Assembly (NCBI RefSeq): GCF_003149515.1
Contig: NZ_CP029145.1
Coordinates: 992,001-1,056,000, forward strand
DNA: 64,000 nt
Origin: Hymenobacter nivis
Lineage (GTDB): Bacteria > Bacteroidota > Bacteroidia > Cytophagales > Hymenobacteraceae
Direction of reading: 5' to 3'
Both the position numbers and the translations under genes were made by a program. Of this stretch, positions 27,107 through 36,398 are shown piece by piece; the stretch's first letter is position 1, and the number at the start of each line of letters is the position of its first letter. The notes under the pieces are model-generated. The model was not told the origin of the DNA and searched no databases. It worked only from the letters and a program-made list of their open reading frames with translations.

Positions 27107-27847
27107 TTAGTGAAGGGGATAACTACTGCGAAGCGCATACCACTCCTCGGCTGCTTCTACGATGTCATCTACGTAAACCTGACGTTTTACCTTCGTTTGA
27201 GCCGGATGGTAAGCGTCAATGTACAGCTTGCCATCCTTCATGTAATAGGCAATACTTGCCTTCCGTTGCGGCTCCACTCCTTCTAAACCCAAGGCGCGTT
27301 GGTAAAGCCAAAAGGTATTAGCAAAGACGAAAATATCGGGACTAAGCAAATTGATTTGCTCGTGTAATAAGTCCTTGTGCTTATTGTAGGAATCCGCAAT
27401 ATGGGAAAACTGGGTTCTGGTCATGCCCAGCGCGGGCAGTTTTTGTGCATTCACGATAGCTATGCTGCGCACGACATCACACATGAGCGGCTGATGACGA
27501 ATAAAAGGCATATCGTCCCACCGCGTAAACCCGTTTATAATACCGAACGTCGCGTAAATAATAGGGTGCCAAGTTACCTTATGCGGCATTTTAAAGGTGC
27601 TGTTGTAAAGGTCGTCTCTATCAAAAAGTCCAGTAAAAGTCCACCCGCCGCCTTTGCCATTCGCTTCGTCGTAGGGCTCTTTCAGTAGCCAAGCCATTTT
27701 AATGGATGATTGCAGATAACGCCCGGCATTAACGGCACCATCATAAATCACGGACCGCTCATTATGCGGGTCGCCCATGTCGGCGTGAAACCGCGCGCTT
27801 AAGGCGTTGTCCAGTTCAGTAAATTGCGCTAGTTCCACAGTTGACAC
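27107..27847 (-). CDS. unknown conserved-looking protein
   Basis: 246 aa starting with GTG at 27847; an ATG at residue 24 is an alternative. Orderly sequence with SSIKMAWLLKEPYDEANGKG, WTFTGLFDRDD, RSIAIVNAQKLPALGM, LLSPDIFVFANTFWLYQR and a late AYHPAQTKVKRQ. The order of strand-like KEPYD, PDIFVFAN and HPAQ elements recalls uracil-DNA-glycosylase-like folds, but I cannot establish this. It is divergent from the GIY-YIG gene with a 292-bp AT-rich spacer that should hold both promoters. Confidence 0.55.
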   Translation of the reverse strand: MSTVELAQFTELDNALSARFHADMGDPHNERSVIYDGAVNAGRYLQSSIKMAWLLKEPYDEANGKGGGWTFTGLFDRDDLYNSTFKMPHKVTWHPIIYATFGIINGFTRWDDMPFIRHQPLMCDVVRSIAIVNAQKLPALGMTRTQFSHIADSYNKHKDLLHEQINLLSPDIFVFANTFWLYQRALGLEGVEPQRKASIAYYMKDGKLYIDAYHPAQTKVKRQVYVDDIVEAAEEWYALRSSYPLH

Positions 27848-28139
27848 ACGGGGGATAAATGAATATTAAGAATGCTTGGCATGATTACAGATAATATTTA
27901 ATTGAAATCTTACTAATATTAAAATTGTCAAGTAAAAACAATGGCTAACATACAGCGACGGCAAAGAAATCCCCTGCGATTATGTTTGTACTTAGTGAAC
28001 CACCTCCAACGAGACGCACAAAAGTGGTTGAGCGCCTGTGGTAAACATTCAAATTATTCATCAAATGGTTCAGCACACTTAACGCGTGCCTAGCGAGTCA
28101 ATGCGACTTCATCTCGTCCTTCCCTAATTCAAAGGTGCT

Positions 28140-29126
28140 ATGCTGAGTGAGTGGTTACTGGAACGGGGCTTTTCGCTGCGGCACGATGTAGCGGGGCGAC
28201 CATCCATTGCCGCCCTTTTCGCTGGCTCCGCCACGTGCGGCATTCACATCCTGCACTTCGCCAACGAGGAGTACTACGTAGGATTAGCGAAGAATGTGGT
28301 CCGGCGGTACGTACAGCACCGCCGCACGCACACGGACATCGTGAGCCTGAGCTTTAAACCCGTGGAAGATGCACTGCTGAAGCGGGTCGAAAGCGCCGAG
28401 ATTGCGTTCTTTAAGTCGCGGGTGCGCCTGCGCAACATCGACGAGATGGAAGACCTCATCATGGAGCGCGACGTGGACAAGCTGGTGGTACCCGAGGTTG
28501 CCGCGCGTTTCCTGCGCGAGGTTACCTATAACGACCTGAGCGGAGAGAAGTATCTTAACGAGGAACTGCAAGCCAACTACCGCTACCGGCAGTGCTTCCA
28601 ACAGCTTACGCAGCAGCCATTTTACGTAGCGTTGCTTGCCGCGTGCAAACAATACGTCCACGCCGGGGTGCCCGCACCGGTCAAGACCGAGTACGCCTTC
28701 TGGTCGGTGACCTGCTTTCCGTTGAAGCCGCACAAGGAGGACACCATCGTTCTGAGGCTAAACATCTACCAGCAGGAAGTTTTCACCGTCTTCCGAACGA
28801 CCCTGGCGAACGGAAAGAAGTCGTTGGAGTACTGGTTCCAGCTAGCGAAGACCCCGCTCATGGAACTGAACAACGGCATCAGCGGCATGGCAATGATTCG
28901 ACAACAATGTTCCTCCGCGAGGTTCGATGACCACTTCTACCGCACCGGGGGCAACGACCAACTGCGGCTGGGGGTATCAGCCGCAGACTTCACGCGCTTG
29001 GTGCGTTTGCCTGCATTCCGCAAAGCGGTTCGCTTGCACAACCTGCGGCTGATGCGCAAAGGCACCAATATGAACCGGGTATCCCATTGCATGGATTTTG
29101 CGGAGGAGTTACTAAAACCTGCTTAA
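28140..29126 (+). CDS. GIY-YIG nuclease domain protein
   Basis: 328 aa. The N-terminal ~100 residues match a GIY-YIG nuclease: GIHILHFANEEYYVGLAKNV with the second motif YYVG, then RRYVQHRRTHTDIVSLSF and a downstream Glu in KRVESAEIAFFKSR. A C-terminal region of over 200 residues (TEYAFWSVTCFPLKPHKEDT, GKKSLEYWFQLAKTPLMEL) has no domain I know. Possibly a DNA-cleaving accessory or defence factor; single gene, not in an operon. Confidence 0.72.
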   Translation: MLSEWLLERGFSLRHDVAGRPSIAALFAGSATCGIHILHFANEEYYVGLAKNVVRRYVQHRRTHTDIVSLSFKPVEDALLKRVESAEIAFFKSRVRLRNIDEMEDLIMERDVDKLVVPEVAARFLREVTYNDLSGEKYLNEELQANYRYRQCFQQLTQQPFYVALLAACKQYVHAGVPAPVKTEYAFWSVTCFPLKPHKEDTIVLRLNIYQQEVFTVFRTTLANGKKSLEYWFQLAKTPLMELNNGISGMAMIRQQCSSARFDDHFYRTGGNDQLRLGVSAADFTRLVRLPAFRKAVRLHNLRLMRKGTNMNRVSHCMDFAEELLKPA

Positions 29127-29348
29127 CTCTACTCGTGGAAAGAAGGCATTGCCCGGAATTACTCCACGACCTTTGCTGCCGAACCTGCGCAAATGCAGCG
29201 CCTCCAAAATATAGTTTTTACAAGCTTGGAGAAAAATTAAGCAATTCAACAACGTGGATATGCCGCAAAGCATCCTTAACTCTTAAGCTTAATCAAGCTG
29301 CTAAACCGGTTCAAAAGTATTGCCCGCGGCTCCTTCCCTGTTTTTTCA

Positions 29349-30221
29349 ATGTTTATTTCCCAATTGTTCTTCCGTGCGGTACTCAGCACGTTGCTCGTCA
29401 CTTGGCTGGTCGGGTGCTCCCACGACGAAATCCCTACCCCCGCCGCGGACAGCACCATGGCGACCCGCGACGACCACCTGGCACTGGGCAACCCCAGCGG
29501 CGCGACGACGGACGTAAACCAGCCTACGAACTATTTACTCCTAAAGCCCCAATACGCGCTCTCTTACCATCGTGACCGCGGCATCCCCAACTGGGTGAGT
29601 TGGCACCTCAGCGCGGCGTGGCTGGGCACTGCTTCGCGGCAGGATGATTTTCGAGCAGACAATACCTTGCCTTCCGGATGGTACCGGGTCACCGCTTCCA
29701 GCTATTCCGGCTCGGGCTTTGACCGGGGGCACAACTGCCCGAGTGGGGACCGGACCAGCACGGTGGCGGACAACTCGGCGACGTTTCTGATGACCAACAT
29801 GGTCCCGCAAGCGCCGCAAAACAATCAGCAGACGTGGGCGAAGCTCGAAGACTACTGCCGTACGCTGGTGGCTGCCGGTAACGAGCTTTACGTGGTATGC
29901 GGCAGCTACGGCAATGGGGGAACAGGCACGAACGGCTACCAAACAACCTTGGACAATGGTCGGGTCGCCGTTCCCAATCGTATATGGAAGGTCATCGTGG
30001 TGCTTCCCGTAGGGGCAAACGATGTGGGTCGCGTCACTAGCAGCACCTGATTCATTGCCATCAACACCCCAAATGACAACGGGCTGAACAACGATTGGGG
30101 GAACTACCGCACCAGCGTCGACGCGGTTGAACAGGCGACCGGATTGGAACTGCTGTCAGCGCTTCCAAATGGTATACAAAATGCCATTGAAACGCGGGTC
30201 GATCCCGGTCCCACTCAATAG
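29349..30221 (+). pseudogene. secreted DNA/RNA non-specific nuclease, copy 1, with premature stop
   Basis: Lipoprotein-type signal (STLLVTWLVGCSHDE) followed by a NUC/NucA-like domain with the catalytic DRGHNCPSGDR and the later NNQQTWAKLEDYC. The reading frame stops at a TGA (30048-30050). Downstream the same frame continues AINTPNDNGLNNDWGNYRTS to a normal TAG at 30221, matching the homologous copy at 57.6 kb. In that copy this codon is CGC, so a nonsense change removed the last 57 residues. The catalytic core is intact, so partial activity is conceivable. Confidence 0.85.
29619..29911 (+). repeat. 293-bp direct repeat inside nuclease copy 1
   Basis: Aligned without gaps to 57918-58210, with five mismatches by my count. 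Outside this block the two nuclease genes are clearly more diverged. Confidence 0.9.
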
Positions 30222-30261
30222 ATTTCAACCGCAACAGCTATGTCAGGCTTGGAATCGGGTT

Positions 30262-32052
30262 CTAGTCAGGGATAGAATCCTTGAATGATTTCAGGGTTCC
30301 GGCAAGTTCTACGTAAGAACTGTTGCGGCTTTTAATCATCTCGTTTATGAGCAACTTCTTGGCTGATGCTGTTGAATCAGGAAGGTCATCCCCGAATAGA
30401 CCATTAGCGAACATCATTATGTTGCGCTTGTAATCGGTGGTGAATGCCGGGACGGTTCCACCTTCCTCAGTGATTTTCCTTGTAACGTAGGCTTCATCCC
30501 AAAGCATTTCTTCAGAAATGCGCCCGGGCAGGTAGCCAAGGTTAGTAGATAGATAGGCGAGGTAAGTGTTCGATGAAGCAATTTTTTGCGCTACATCCCC
30601 GGTTTTTCCTGTTCCGTTTATTCGGAAACCAAGTTTTTCAAAACCTATGTTCGTCGCGTCTTTTAGCGTGCGCTCCAGAAAACTGAAGTCTTTGGCATCG
30701 GCAACCCCGAAGGATGACGGGTCAGGAACCGCTTTGCGTTTGTCGCCGTCCAGCAGGATGAATTTATGCTTTTCATTTTCCTCGGAGTAGGTGACCGCCC
30801 TCTTATAGATTTCCTCCGACCCCCCGGGATAATAAATGACCCGAAACAGCAGGGCGTAGTCAGTCCCCATACTGGTCAGCACCTTTTCAACGATGGTTTT
30901 GGCGGTGATGTCCTCAACAATCACAATGTATTTGTCATCCTCATGCAGCTCCATACCGATGCTTTGGAACGCCTCAAGATAATGGCTTGAGTTCTGCACG
31001 ATAAATTTTCCAGACGGGTCCTGCAGGAATATTTTGATTGCGTTATCGGGCAGAAATTCAACGAATTTCGGAGAGTGTGTTGATATAACTATCTGCAATT
31101 TCTTTGCGAGCAGGGTCTCAAGCAGGAAAATCTTAAGTTCTTCCTGCGCTCCAGGATGCAGCGAAACCTCCGGCTCATCCAATATAATGAGGCTGTTATT
31201 AGGGACTTTACTGACTTCATGCACCAGCTTTACAACAGCATACTCGCCCCTGCCGGCGTAGGCTTCCGAGTAGCTAAGAGCATTGGTTTTGAAATATGCA
31301 GTCAGTCCACCGCTACCATAAAAATTGTGGACAAGCAAAACGCAGGCATCGTAAGTCTTACCCAGAATCTTAGCTACAGTCGCTATTTCAGCGGCAGTAA
31401 GTGTCACCGGGACACTGTTTTTTCGGTTACGGACCGAGACGACGGTACCCGTGTCGATGGCGCTTTTAACATATTTGGAATACTTCCTCAGAACGTCCTG
31501 CTTGCTTCTAAGTGTCGACGTTATGGAGAATTGCCCGAAATAAAAGAACTGGTCGAACGCACTCAACTCGGCTCTGAAATCAAGATATACAACCTTCTTC
31601 TCAATTGCAGGTCGGCGCTTTCCCCCGGGCAGTAGTGTCATACCATAGGCGGCAATAGGGCGAGACGGCTCCCAATAGTCAGCACCTTTCGAAGTGCCGA
31701 TACGTGACTTGAGAACTTCGAAAATTCCTCCAGCGGCACTCTTGTACCCGTAGACAAAACAGTTGGGTGCATTCGATTCCTGCTGAATCGGGTCAACAAG
31801 CGTTGAAAACCAGAATCTGCCAGTGCTCCGGTTCTTGGGGGCTCCATAAATTGCATGAAGCGCGGAGCTTTTACCAGAGCCATTTAACCCGGTTAAAACC
31901 GTAAGCGGAAAAGAGAAGTCAATTCTGGTGTTATCCAGCAGGTTCTTGAAATGAGGGAACCTTATATACTCAATGTAATTTGGGAATTGGTTTGCGGCAT
32001 GAGCGCGATGAATACTATTAATCAACGCTTTTATTTTTGCCGCTTTGCTCAT
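30262..32052 (-). CDS. OLD-like ATPase with TOPRIM-type C-terminal part
   Basis: 596-aa ABC/SMC-like ATPase. Walker A is GLNGSGKSS (55-63), the signature-like segment YAGRGEYAVVKLV, Walker B LIILDEPEVSLHPGAQ (~288-303), and H-loop STHSPKFV. The C-terminal third shows a possible TOPRIM nuclease core, IVIVEDITAKTIVEK (~375) and FILLDGDKRK (~430), though Asp replaces the usual Gly after Glu. OLD-family proteins are DNA nucleases used in phage defence. It overlaps the upstream C5 methyltransferase by 4 bp (ATGA), implying a coupled modification/restriction pair. Confidence 0.82.
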   Translation of the reverse strand: MSKAAKIKALINSIHRAHAANQFPNYIEYIRFPHFKNLLDNTRIDFSFPLTVLTGLNGSGKSSALHAIYGAPKNRSTGRFWFSTLVDPIQQESNAPNCFVYGYKSAAGGIFEVLKSRIGTSKGADYWEPSRPIAAYGMTLLPGGKRRPAIEKKVVYLDFRAELSAFDQFFYFGQFSITSTLRSKQDVLRKYSKYVKSAIDTGTVVSVRNRKNSVPVTLTAAEIATVAKILGKTYDACVLLVHNFYGSGGLTAYFKTNALSYSEAYAGRGEYAVVKLVHEVSKVPNNSLIILDEPEVSLHPGAQEELKIFLLETLLAKKLQIVISTHSPKFVEFLPDNAIKIFLQDPSGKFIVQNSSHYLEAFQSIGMELHEDDKYIVIVEDITAKTIVEKVLTSMGTDYALLFRVIYYPGGSEEIYKRAVTYSEENEKHKFILLDGDKRKAVPDPSSFGVADAKDFSFLERTLKDATNIGFEKLGFRINGTGKTGDVAQKIASSNTYLAYLSTNLGYLPGRISEEMLWDEAYVTRKITEEGGTVPAFTTDYKRNIMMFANGLFGDDLPDSTASAKKLLINEMIKSRNSSYVELAGTLKSFKDSIPD

Positions 32053-33179
32053 ACTAGTGAAGCCGTCACCTCGGCTGTTTGGGGAGAAATAATAGAGCGG
32101 GCAATCTGCTCAGCGAGAAAAGGAGGAACAGCATTGCCGATTTGACGTGCCTTGGCTGCAATGCTGGAGCCATAGAAAGAGTAGTTCCTGTCAAACGTCT
32201 GGAGTGTAGCGCCCTCCCGCAGTGACAATGCTCTGTCCTGGTCTGGATGACCAAACCTTCCGTTGGACAGACTGATAAACTTTGTAGTAATGGTTGGTGC
32301 GGGAGCATTCCAGCGCAGCCTACCGTACGTGTCAGTGAATGCTTCCGTGTCCTGAAACTGTGAGGGTATTGCCAGCGCCACATCGTCGACATAAGAAAGT
32401 CGTGTCCCACCGTCTTTTGGCGTAGACTGTATCCTAAGCAGGTTCAGGTCGGACAAACCTGCTGTTATGTGCAGTGCTGAGGTCTCATCTTTTGCACCCG
32501 CAGCGAGAACAGGGAACCCATGCCCCTCTGAGATGAAATCGAATACCACGCTGGCAGGAGATGCAGCGGGTGCCGGAAGCTTTACTGCCTTGTTTACTCT
32601 TGAAGCGATTAGTAGGAATCGTCGGCGCGTTTGCGGCACGCCATAGTTCATGGCGTTGATTACCTTTTTATCGAAGTGATAGCCTTTGGTTGACAAAAAA
32701 GCCAGAAAATCGTCCAGCGGGCTCTCCACTTTCTTGGTAAGAATACCCGGGACGTTTTCAATTACAACTGTGCCCGGGTTGTAATGGTCAACAAATCTTC
32801 TGAAGTCATTAAGCAAGTTTTTGGATTCTTCTGACTTCTTCTTGTCTGTTTTAATCTTACTCCAGTACTGGCAAGGGCTGCAACCGATGAATATCAAGTG
32901 GTCATCCCCGACCCTGATTTTTGTCTGTTTTGTGAACTCACGAAAAGTGAGCGTCTTGATATCTGCCAGTATGAACTTGGAGCCGACGTTGTTATCCTCG
33001 TAAGTCTTCCTGCAGTCGTGGTCAAAATCAACCCCGGCGATGACGTTCACTCCGGCTTTCCGGAAACCATTGGTCATGCCTCCTGCTCCACAGAAAAAAT
33101 CGACTGCTTTGTATTTAACTTTTTTGGGCACCTTGCTTTTTTTCTGGATTTCAGAGGCTAAGATATAGCAAGTTTCCAC
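32049..33179 (-). CDS. DNA (cytosine-5) methyltransferase, module A
   Basis: 376 aa with ordered C5-methylase motifs: FFCGAGGM (28-35, SAM site), GCSPCQ with nucleophile Cys103, ENVPG (141-145), PQTRRRF, and QIGNAVPP near 350. A variable target-recognition region lies between. The start is a GTG at 33179. The overlap with the OLD-like ATPase gene suggests the methylase marks self-DNA against that ATPase. The Vsr gene starts 128 bp away in the opposite direction. Target sequence unknown. Confidence 0.92.
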   Translation of the reverse strand: METCYILASEIQKKSKVPKKVKYKAVDFFCGAGGMTNGFRKAGVNVIAGVDFDHDCRKTYEDNNVGSKFILADIKTLTFREFTKQTKIRVGDDHLIFIGCSPCQYWSKIKTDKKKSEESKNLLNDFRRFVDHYNPGTVVIENVPGILTKKVESPLDDFLAFLSTKGYHFDKKVINAMNYGVPQTRRRFLLIASRVNKAVKLPAPAASPASVVFDFISEGHGFPVLAAGAKDETSALHITAGLSDLNLLRIQSTPKDGGTRLSYVDDVALAIPSQFQDTEAFTDTYGRLRWNAPAPTITTKFISLSNGRFGHPDQDRALSLREGATLQTFDRNYSFYGSSIAAKARQIGNAVPPFLAEQIARSIISPQTAEVTASLV

Positions 33180-33307
33180 GCTTAAGGCAATGGTTCACGC
33201 AGACCCAACCTGAAAGCATCGGGGTTCGGACCGAAGAGCGTTATCCTTCCTATTGGCAGGAGGCTTACCTACAGCACCTTTCCAGCATGGAGCATGTTGA
33301 AAATTTC

Positions 33308-33751
33308 ATGGCAGATGTTCACTCACCTTCGGTGCGCAGTTATAACATGTCCCGAATCAGGAGCAAGGATACCAAGCCTGAGCTCCTTGTTCGTCAGTAC
33401 TTGCACAGGCATGGATTCCGTTACCGCCTGCACACTGCCACGCTTCCCGGTAAGCCCGACCTAGTGTTTCCTAAGCTCTGCACCGTGGTATTCGTACACG
33501 GCTGTTTCTGGCACTGCCATGAAGGTTGCCGGTACTTTGTAGTGCCAAAAACCAGAACTGACTTCTGGATGAATAAAATCGGGCGAAATGTTGCCAACGA
33601 CCTGCGGCAGCAATCGGAGCTTGTCGCACTGGGGTGGAGGGTGATAACGGTTTGGGAGTGTGAGCTGAAGCCACTTACCAGAGAGGCGACCCTTGTTGCT
33701 TTGGTCAACGAGCTAACGAGTCCTCCAGAGGCTGCCCAATTCGTCAACTAG
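33308..33751 (+). CDS. vsr: very short patch repair endonuclease
   Basis: 147 aa starting MADVHSPSVRSYNMSRIRSK. Residues known to matter in Vsr fall at the same positions: Glu25, Asp51 (LPGKPDLVF), His64 and His69 (FVHGCFWHCH), with further Cys for the structural zinc. Vsr nicks T:G mismatches created by deamination of 5-methylcytosine and so protects genomes that carry C5 methylases. It is divergent from the module A methylase, and a second C5 methylase lies in module B. An ATG seven codons earlier is less typical. Confidence 0.95.
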   Translation: MADVHSPSVRSYNMSRIRSKDTKPELLVRQYLHRHGFRYRLHTATLPGKPDLVFPKLCTVVFVHGCFWHCHEGCRYFVVPKTRTDFWMNKIGRNVANDLRQQSELVALGWRVITVWECELKPLTREATLVALVNELTSPPEAAQFVN

Positions 33752-33806
33752 CACGAAGCTAAGAGGCTGCTCAATGCCAGCCTGAAATCAAGTGTATTAG
33801 CTTCTG

Positions 33807-34142
33807 TTACTCCTGCACAATCAAAATTGTCCCGCATAGAGTTTCGTCTTCATCGTATCCAAATCTCACTCCGGTCAATTCAGACAATGCCACCATTGCC
33901 GAATGGTTTATTTGTCCTTCGTGGTCAAATATTGAGTAAGCAACGTAACCTGTGTCACTTGCAAGTATATCTACTAACCCTGGTGCACAATTTAACAACA
34001 GAGGCACCCGCTCGGGTATGCTCACTAATTTAGTTATTGCGTCAGGTAAAACCAGCCCCTGAGTGGTTATAAGTTGGGGTGGTTGCTGCGGAACGTAGAG
34101 GGTAGCGTACATGGGCAATAAATAGACTGCGTTGTATCCCAC
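33807..34142 (-). CDS. small unknown protein in Druantia-like operon
   Basis: 111 aa, starting MGYNAVYLLPMYATLYV; a second Met at residue 11 may be the true start. Beta-rich sequence with PERVPLLLNCAPGLVDIL and GYVAYSIFDHEGQINHS. It lies 11 bp after the stop of the methylase at 34154, same strand, and looks like the last gene of that operon. No family recognised; not a standard component of known Druantia types as far as I recall. Confidence 0.55.
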   Translation of the reverse strand: MGYNAVYLLPMYATLYVPQQPPQLITTQGLVLPDAITKLVSIPERVPLLLNCAPGLVDILASDTGYVAYSIFDHEGQINHSAMVALSELTGVRFGYDEDETLCGTILIVQE

Positions 34143-34153
34143 ATAGGAGCAAA

Positions 34154-35317
34154 TTATAACTTTAAACCGCAGTATTCATCCAATAGTCTACGCATGGTAG
34201 TTGCTACGCCTAGCGCCATTGGCACTGGCACACCGTTTCCTATCATCTTAAACTTCGTGGTTAATGAGGGACCTTCGGGTAGGATATAACTTTCGTCTAC
34301 GCCTTGAATACGCAGCACTTCGCGCACGGATAACCGTTGGGGCAACCACGGGTGTAAGTGTACTTCGTTATTACCATAACAAGCAGTGGGACTAAATCGA
34401 TAACGGTGCAGCCGCTTGAAACAGCGGTTTCCTACCATCCCTTCTGGTGTGCTTATTGCTTTTTGGGAATTTAACTTGAAGCGGTCACGGGCATTATGGG
34501 TTGAGGCTTCTTCTTCAGTAGGCACCAAGCAATTGTTAATAGATAGTGCCTTGACTGTTTCACAGGTTGGTACTTCAGGTACCGCGCCTGGCAATTCTAT
34601 GGTAGCCCACTTGCAACTTTTTCTTTTTCCCCGATGAGTAGGATGTTGCTCGGTTGTCCATCCTGCCCAGTTATTCGCAGGCGCCAGTTTACGTTGGTCG
34701 TCCGTGAGTTCCTTTGTCACCAAATCACGTCGTAGCCCTATAAAAAAAAGTCGCTCCCGGCTTTGTGGCACACCATAATCCAGGGCATTGAGCTTGGCGA
34801 AATCTGTTAAATAGGCTGCTCCCATGCTTTCACGTAACTTGTCGAAAGTAGCCCGGTGATTCTTCTGGAGCAGTCCAGTGACGTTCTCCATTACAAAAAA
34901 TGCTGGATGCATCTCTAAAATGTGTCGGCAATACTCGTGGGTCAAACTGCCACGATTACCCTCAAAGCCAGCCCTTAACCCAGCAATACTAAAGTCCTGG
35001 CATGGGGGTCCCCCGATGATGCCAAATAATTCGTGCTTACCACCGGGGAATACACTTTTCAAGATACTCGCAGGTCCGCCCAGGTCACTCAATTGAGCTG
35101 GCGAACTAATTTTTGCCTCTGGTTTAGCGCAGCCTCTATCGCGCCTCCACGCAGTTATGCCATGCTCATAGAATTGTACGAAACCCGGATGCATCTCATT
35201 GGTCCAGACAATGGAGTACCCTGCTTTTTCAAAACCCATGTCCAGAAAGCCACCACCGGTAAAGAAGGAAAGAACTGGGATGGTCGAAAGCTTACCAGAT
35301 GCAACTAATTGAATCAT
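34154..35317 (-). CDS. druM: DNA (cytosine-5) methyltransferase, Druantia II DruM-like
   Basis: 387 aa from the ATG at 35317 (a GTG six codons upstream overlaps the previous gene). C5 motifs: SFFTGGGFLDMGF, GGPPCQDFS (nucleophile Cys106), MENVTGL, PQSRERLFFIGL, and MIGNGVPVPMA. It follows the RecB-like nuclease gene by 4 bp and the DruE-like helicase. Druantia type II is defined by a cytosine methylase together with DruE, DruF and DruG, so the assignment to DruM rests on context. It is clearly diverged from the methylase at 32.0 kb. Confidence 0.75.
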   Translation of the reverse strand: MIQLVASGKLSTIPVLSFFTGGGFLDMGFEKAGYSIVWTNEMHPGFVQFYEHGITAWRRDRGCAKPEAKISSPAQLSDLGGPASILKSVFPGGKHELFGIIGGPPCQDFSIAGLRAGFEGNRGSLTHEYCRHILEMHPAFFVMENVTGLLQKNHRATFDKLRESMGAAYLTDFAKLNALDYGVPQSRERLFFIGLRRDLVTKELTDDQRKLAPANNWAGWTTEQHPTHRGKRKSCKWATIELPGAVPEVPTCETVKALSINNCLVPTEEEASTHNARDRFKLNSQKAISTPEGMVGNRCFKRLHRYRFSPTACYGNNEVHLHPWLPQRLSVREVLRIQGVDESYILPEGPSLTTKFKMIGNGVPVPMALGVATTMRRLLDEYCGLKL

Positions 35318-35321
35318 ATAC

Positions 35322-36398
35322 TTAACTAACGCCACAGCCCCCTACGGGCACGGCGCACGTAATATCGGTTGCAGTAAAAGTAAGTCGGTTGGCAGCAGGT
35401 CTTGCGTTACATACCAAGATTTCGCCCCCTGTGATGGATGTAAGCTGGGCAGACAACCTCTTACTAACGATGCCAACAGACATGAGCTGCCGCCTGGTAC
35501 TGCCCAATTCAAGGACGAGTTGCAGGCGGTCACCAAATATTTTATGCGAGACGAGTGCCCCCATGAGGTCAGAGGGTGCACTATCAGGGTCGAGGCGTAT
35601 TTGCCCTATGTAAACCGGGCACATTGCCCTGGACCTACACCAACCGCATTGCTCGGGTGTAGGGGTTGCTAATTGCTCAACTTGACCGTCAGCTACCCCT
35701 TGGTTTACAGCAGCCAGTAACTGCCGTGCTTCGGTTAGTAAGCCTACACATTCCTCTGGGGTAAATGGAACCTCTATTTCTTCACCCGTCGCGTCCACCA
35801 AGAGCAGCTTGCTAGGAAACTCCTTATAAGTGTGCTTGTAGAGCGCCGCGTATAATTTAAGCTGGCTTGCGTACTCTGGCTTTATTTCACCAGTTACGCT
35901 ATCAATTACTTGACCCGATTTAAAATCCTTAATTACCCACCCAGATGAGGTGCGTAGTATTAAATCAGCTTTGCCACTTACTTGCCCTGTATCGTCAGCT
36001 AGCACCTTTTCCGCTCCACCTTGAGTGGAACAGTCATTTTTATGCTCGTGGGACGGAGTTCGGTATTTCCATGTGCGCAGGAAAAGGGCTCGACGGACAG
36101 CAAAGTTTGGGACCGAATAACGTAGAGGCGCTATAGGCGCTGTTGATGCCCTTTTTGAAAGCTGAGCTTCAAAATCATCCGCTACCCGCAGCCAAATTCG
36201 CTCTAGTTCGACTTGGTTGGCAGGCGATTCTTTAAACGCCTGCTCGGCAACACGGTGAATCAATGTCCCTACCAGCATGTAGACCGTAGGCGGAAGCCCC
36301 CCTTGAGGAAATGTGCGTTCCAGCACTACTTGAAGCGCACACTTCCTCAACGCCTCAAAGTGGCTAGGTGAAATTGACGTTAGGGGAACGAGCTTCAT
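35322..36398 (-). CDS. RecB-like PD-(D/E)XK nuclease with probable Fe-S cluster
   Basis: 358 aa from the ATG at 36398, which overlaps the helicase stop as ATGA. Nuclease motifs: GTLIH (44-48), SGKADLI with Asp145, DFKSG (Asp158, Lys160) and YASQLKLYAALY. Cys20 plus Cys251, Cys254 and Cys260 (CGWCRSRAMC) form the one-plus-three pattern of the 4Fe-4S cluster in AddB/Cas4-type nucleases. In this operon it would be the DNA-cleaving subunit of the Druantia-like system, probably equivalent to DruF or DruG; which of the two I cannot decide. Confidence 0.82.
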   Translation of the reverse strand: MKLVPLTSISPSHFEALRKCALQVVLERTFPQGGLPPTVYMLVGTLIHRVAEQAFKESPANQVELERIWLRVADDFEAQLSKRASTAPIAPLRYSVPNFAVRRALFLRTWKYRTPSHEHKNDCSTQGGAEKVLADDTGQVSGKADLILRTSSGWVIKDFKSGQVIDSVTGEIKPEYASQLKLYAALYKHTYKEFPSKLLLVDATGEEIEVPFTPEECVGLLTEARQLLAAVNQGVADGQVEQLATPTPEQCGWCRSRAMCPVYIGQIRLDPDSAPSDLMGALVSHKIFGDRLQLVLELGSTRRQLMSVGIVSKRLSAQLTSITGGEILVCNARPAANRLTFTATDITCAVPVGGCGVS

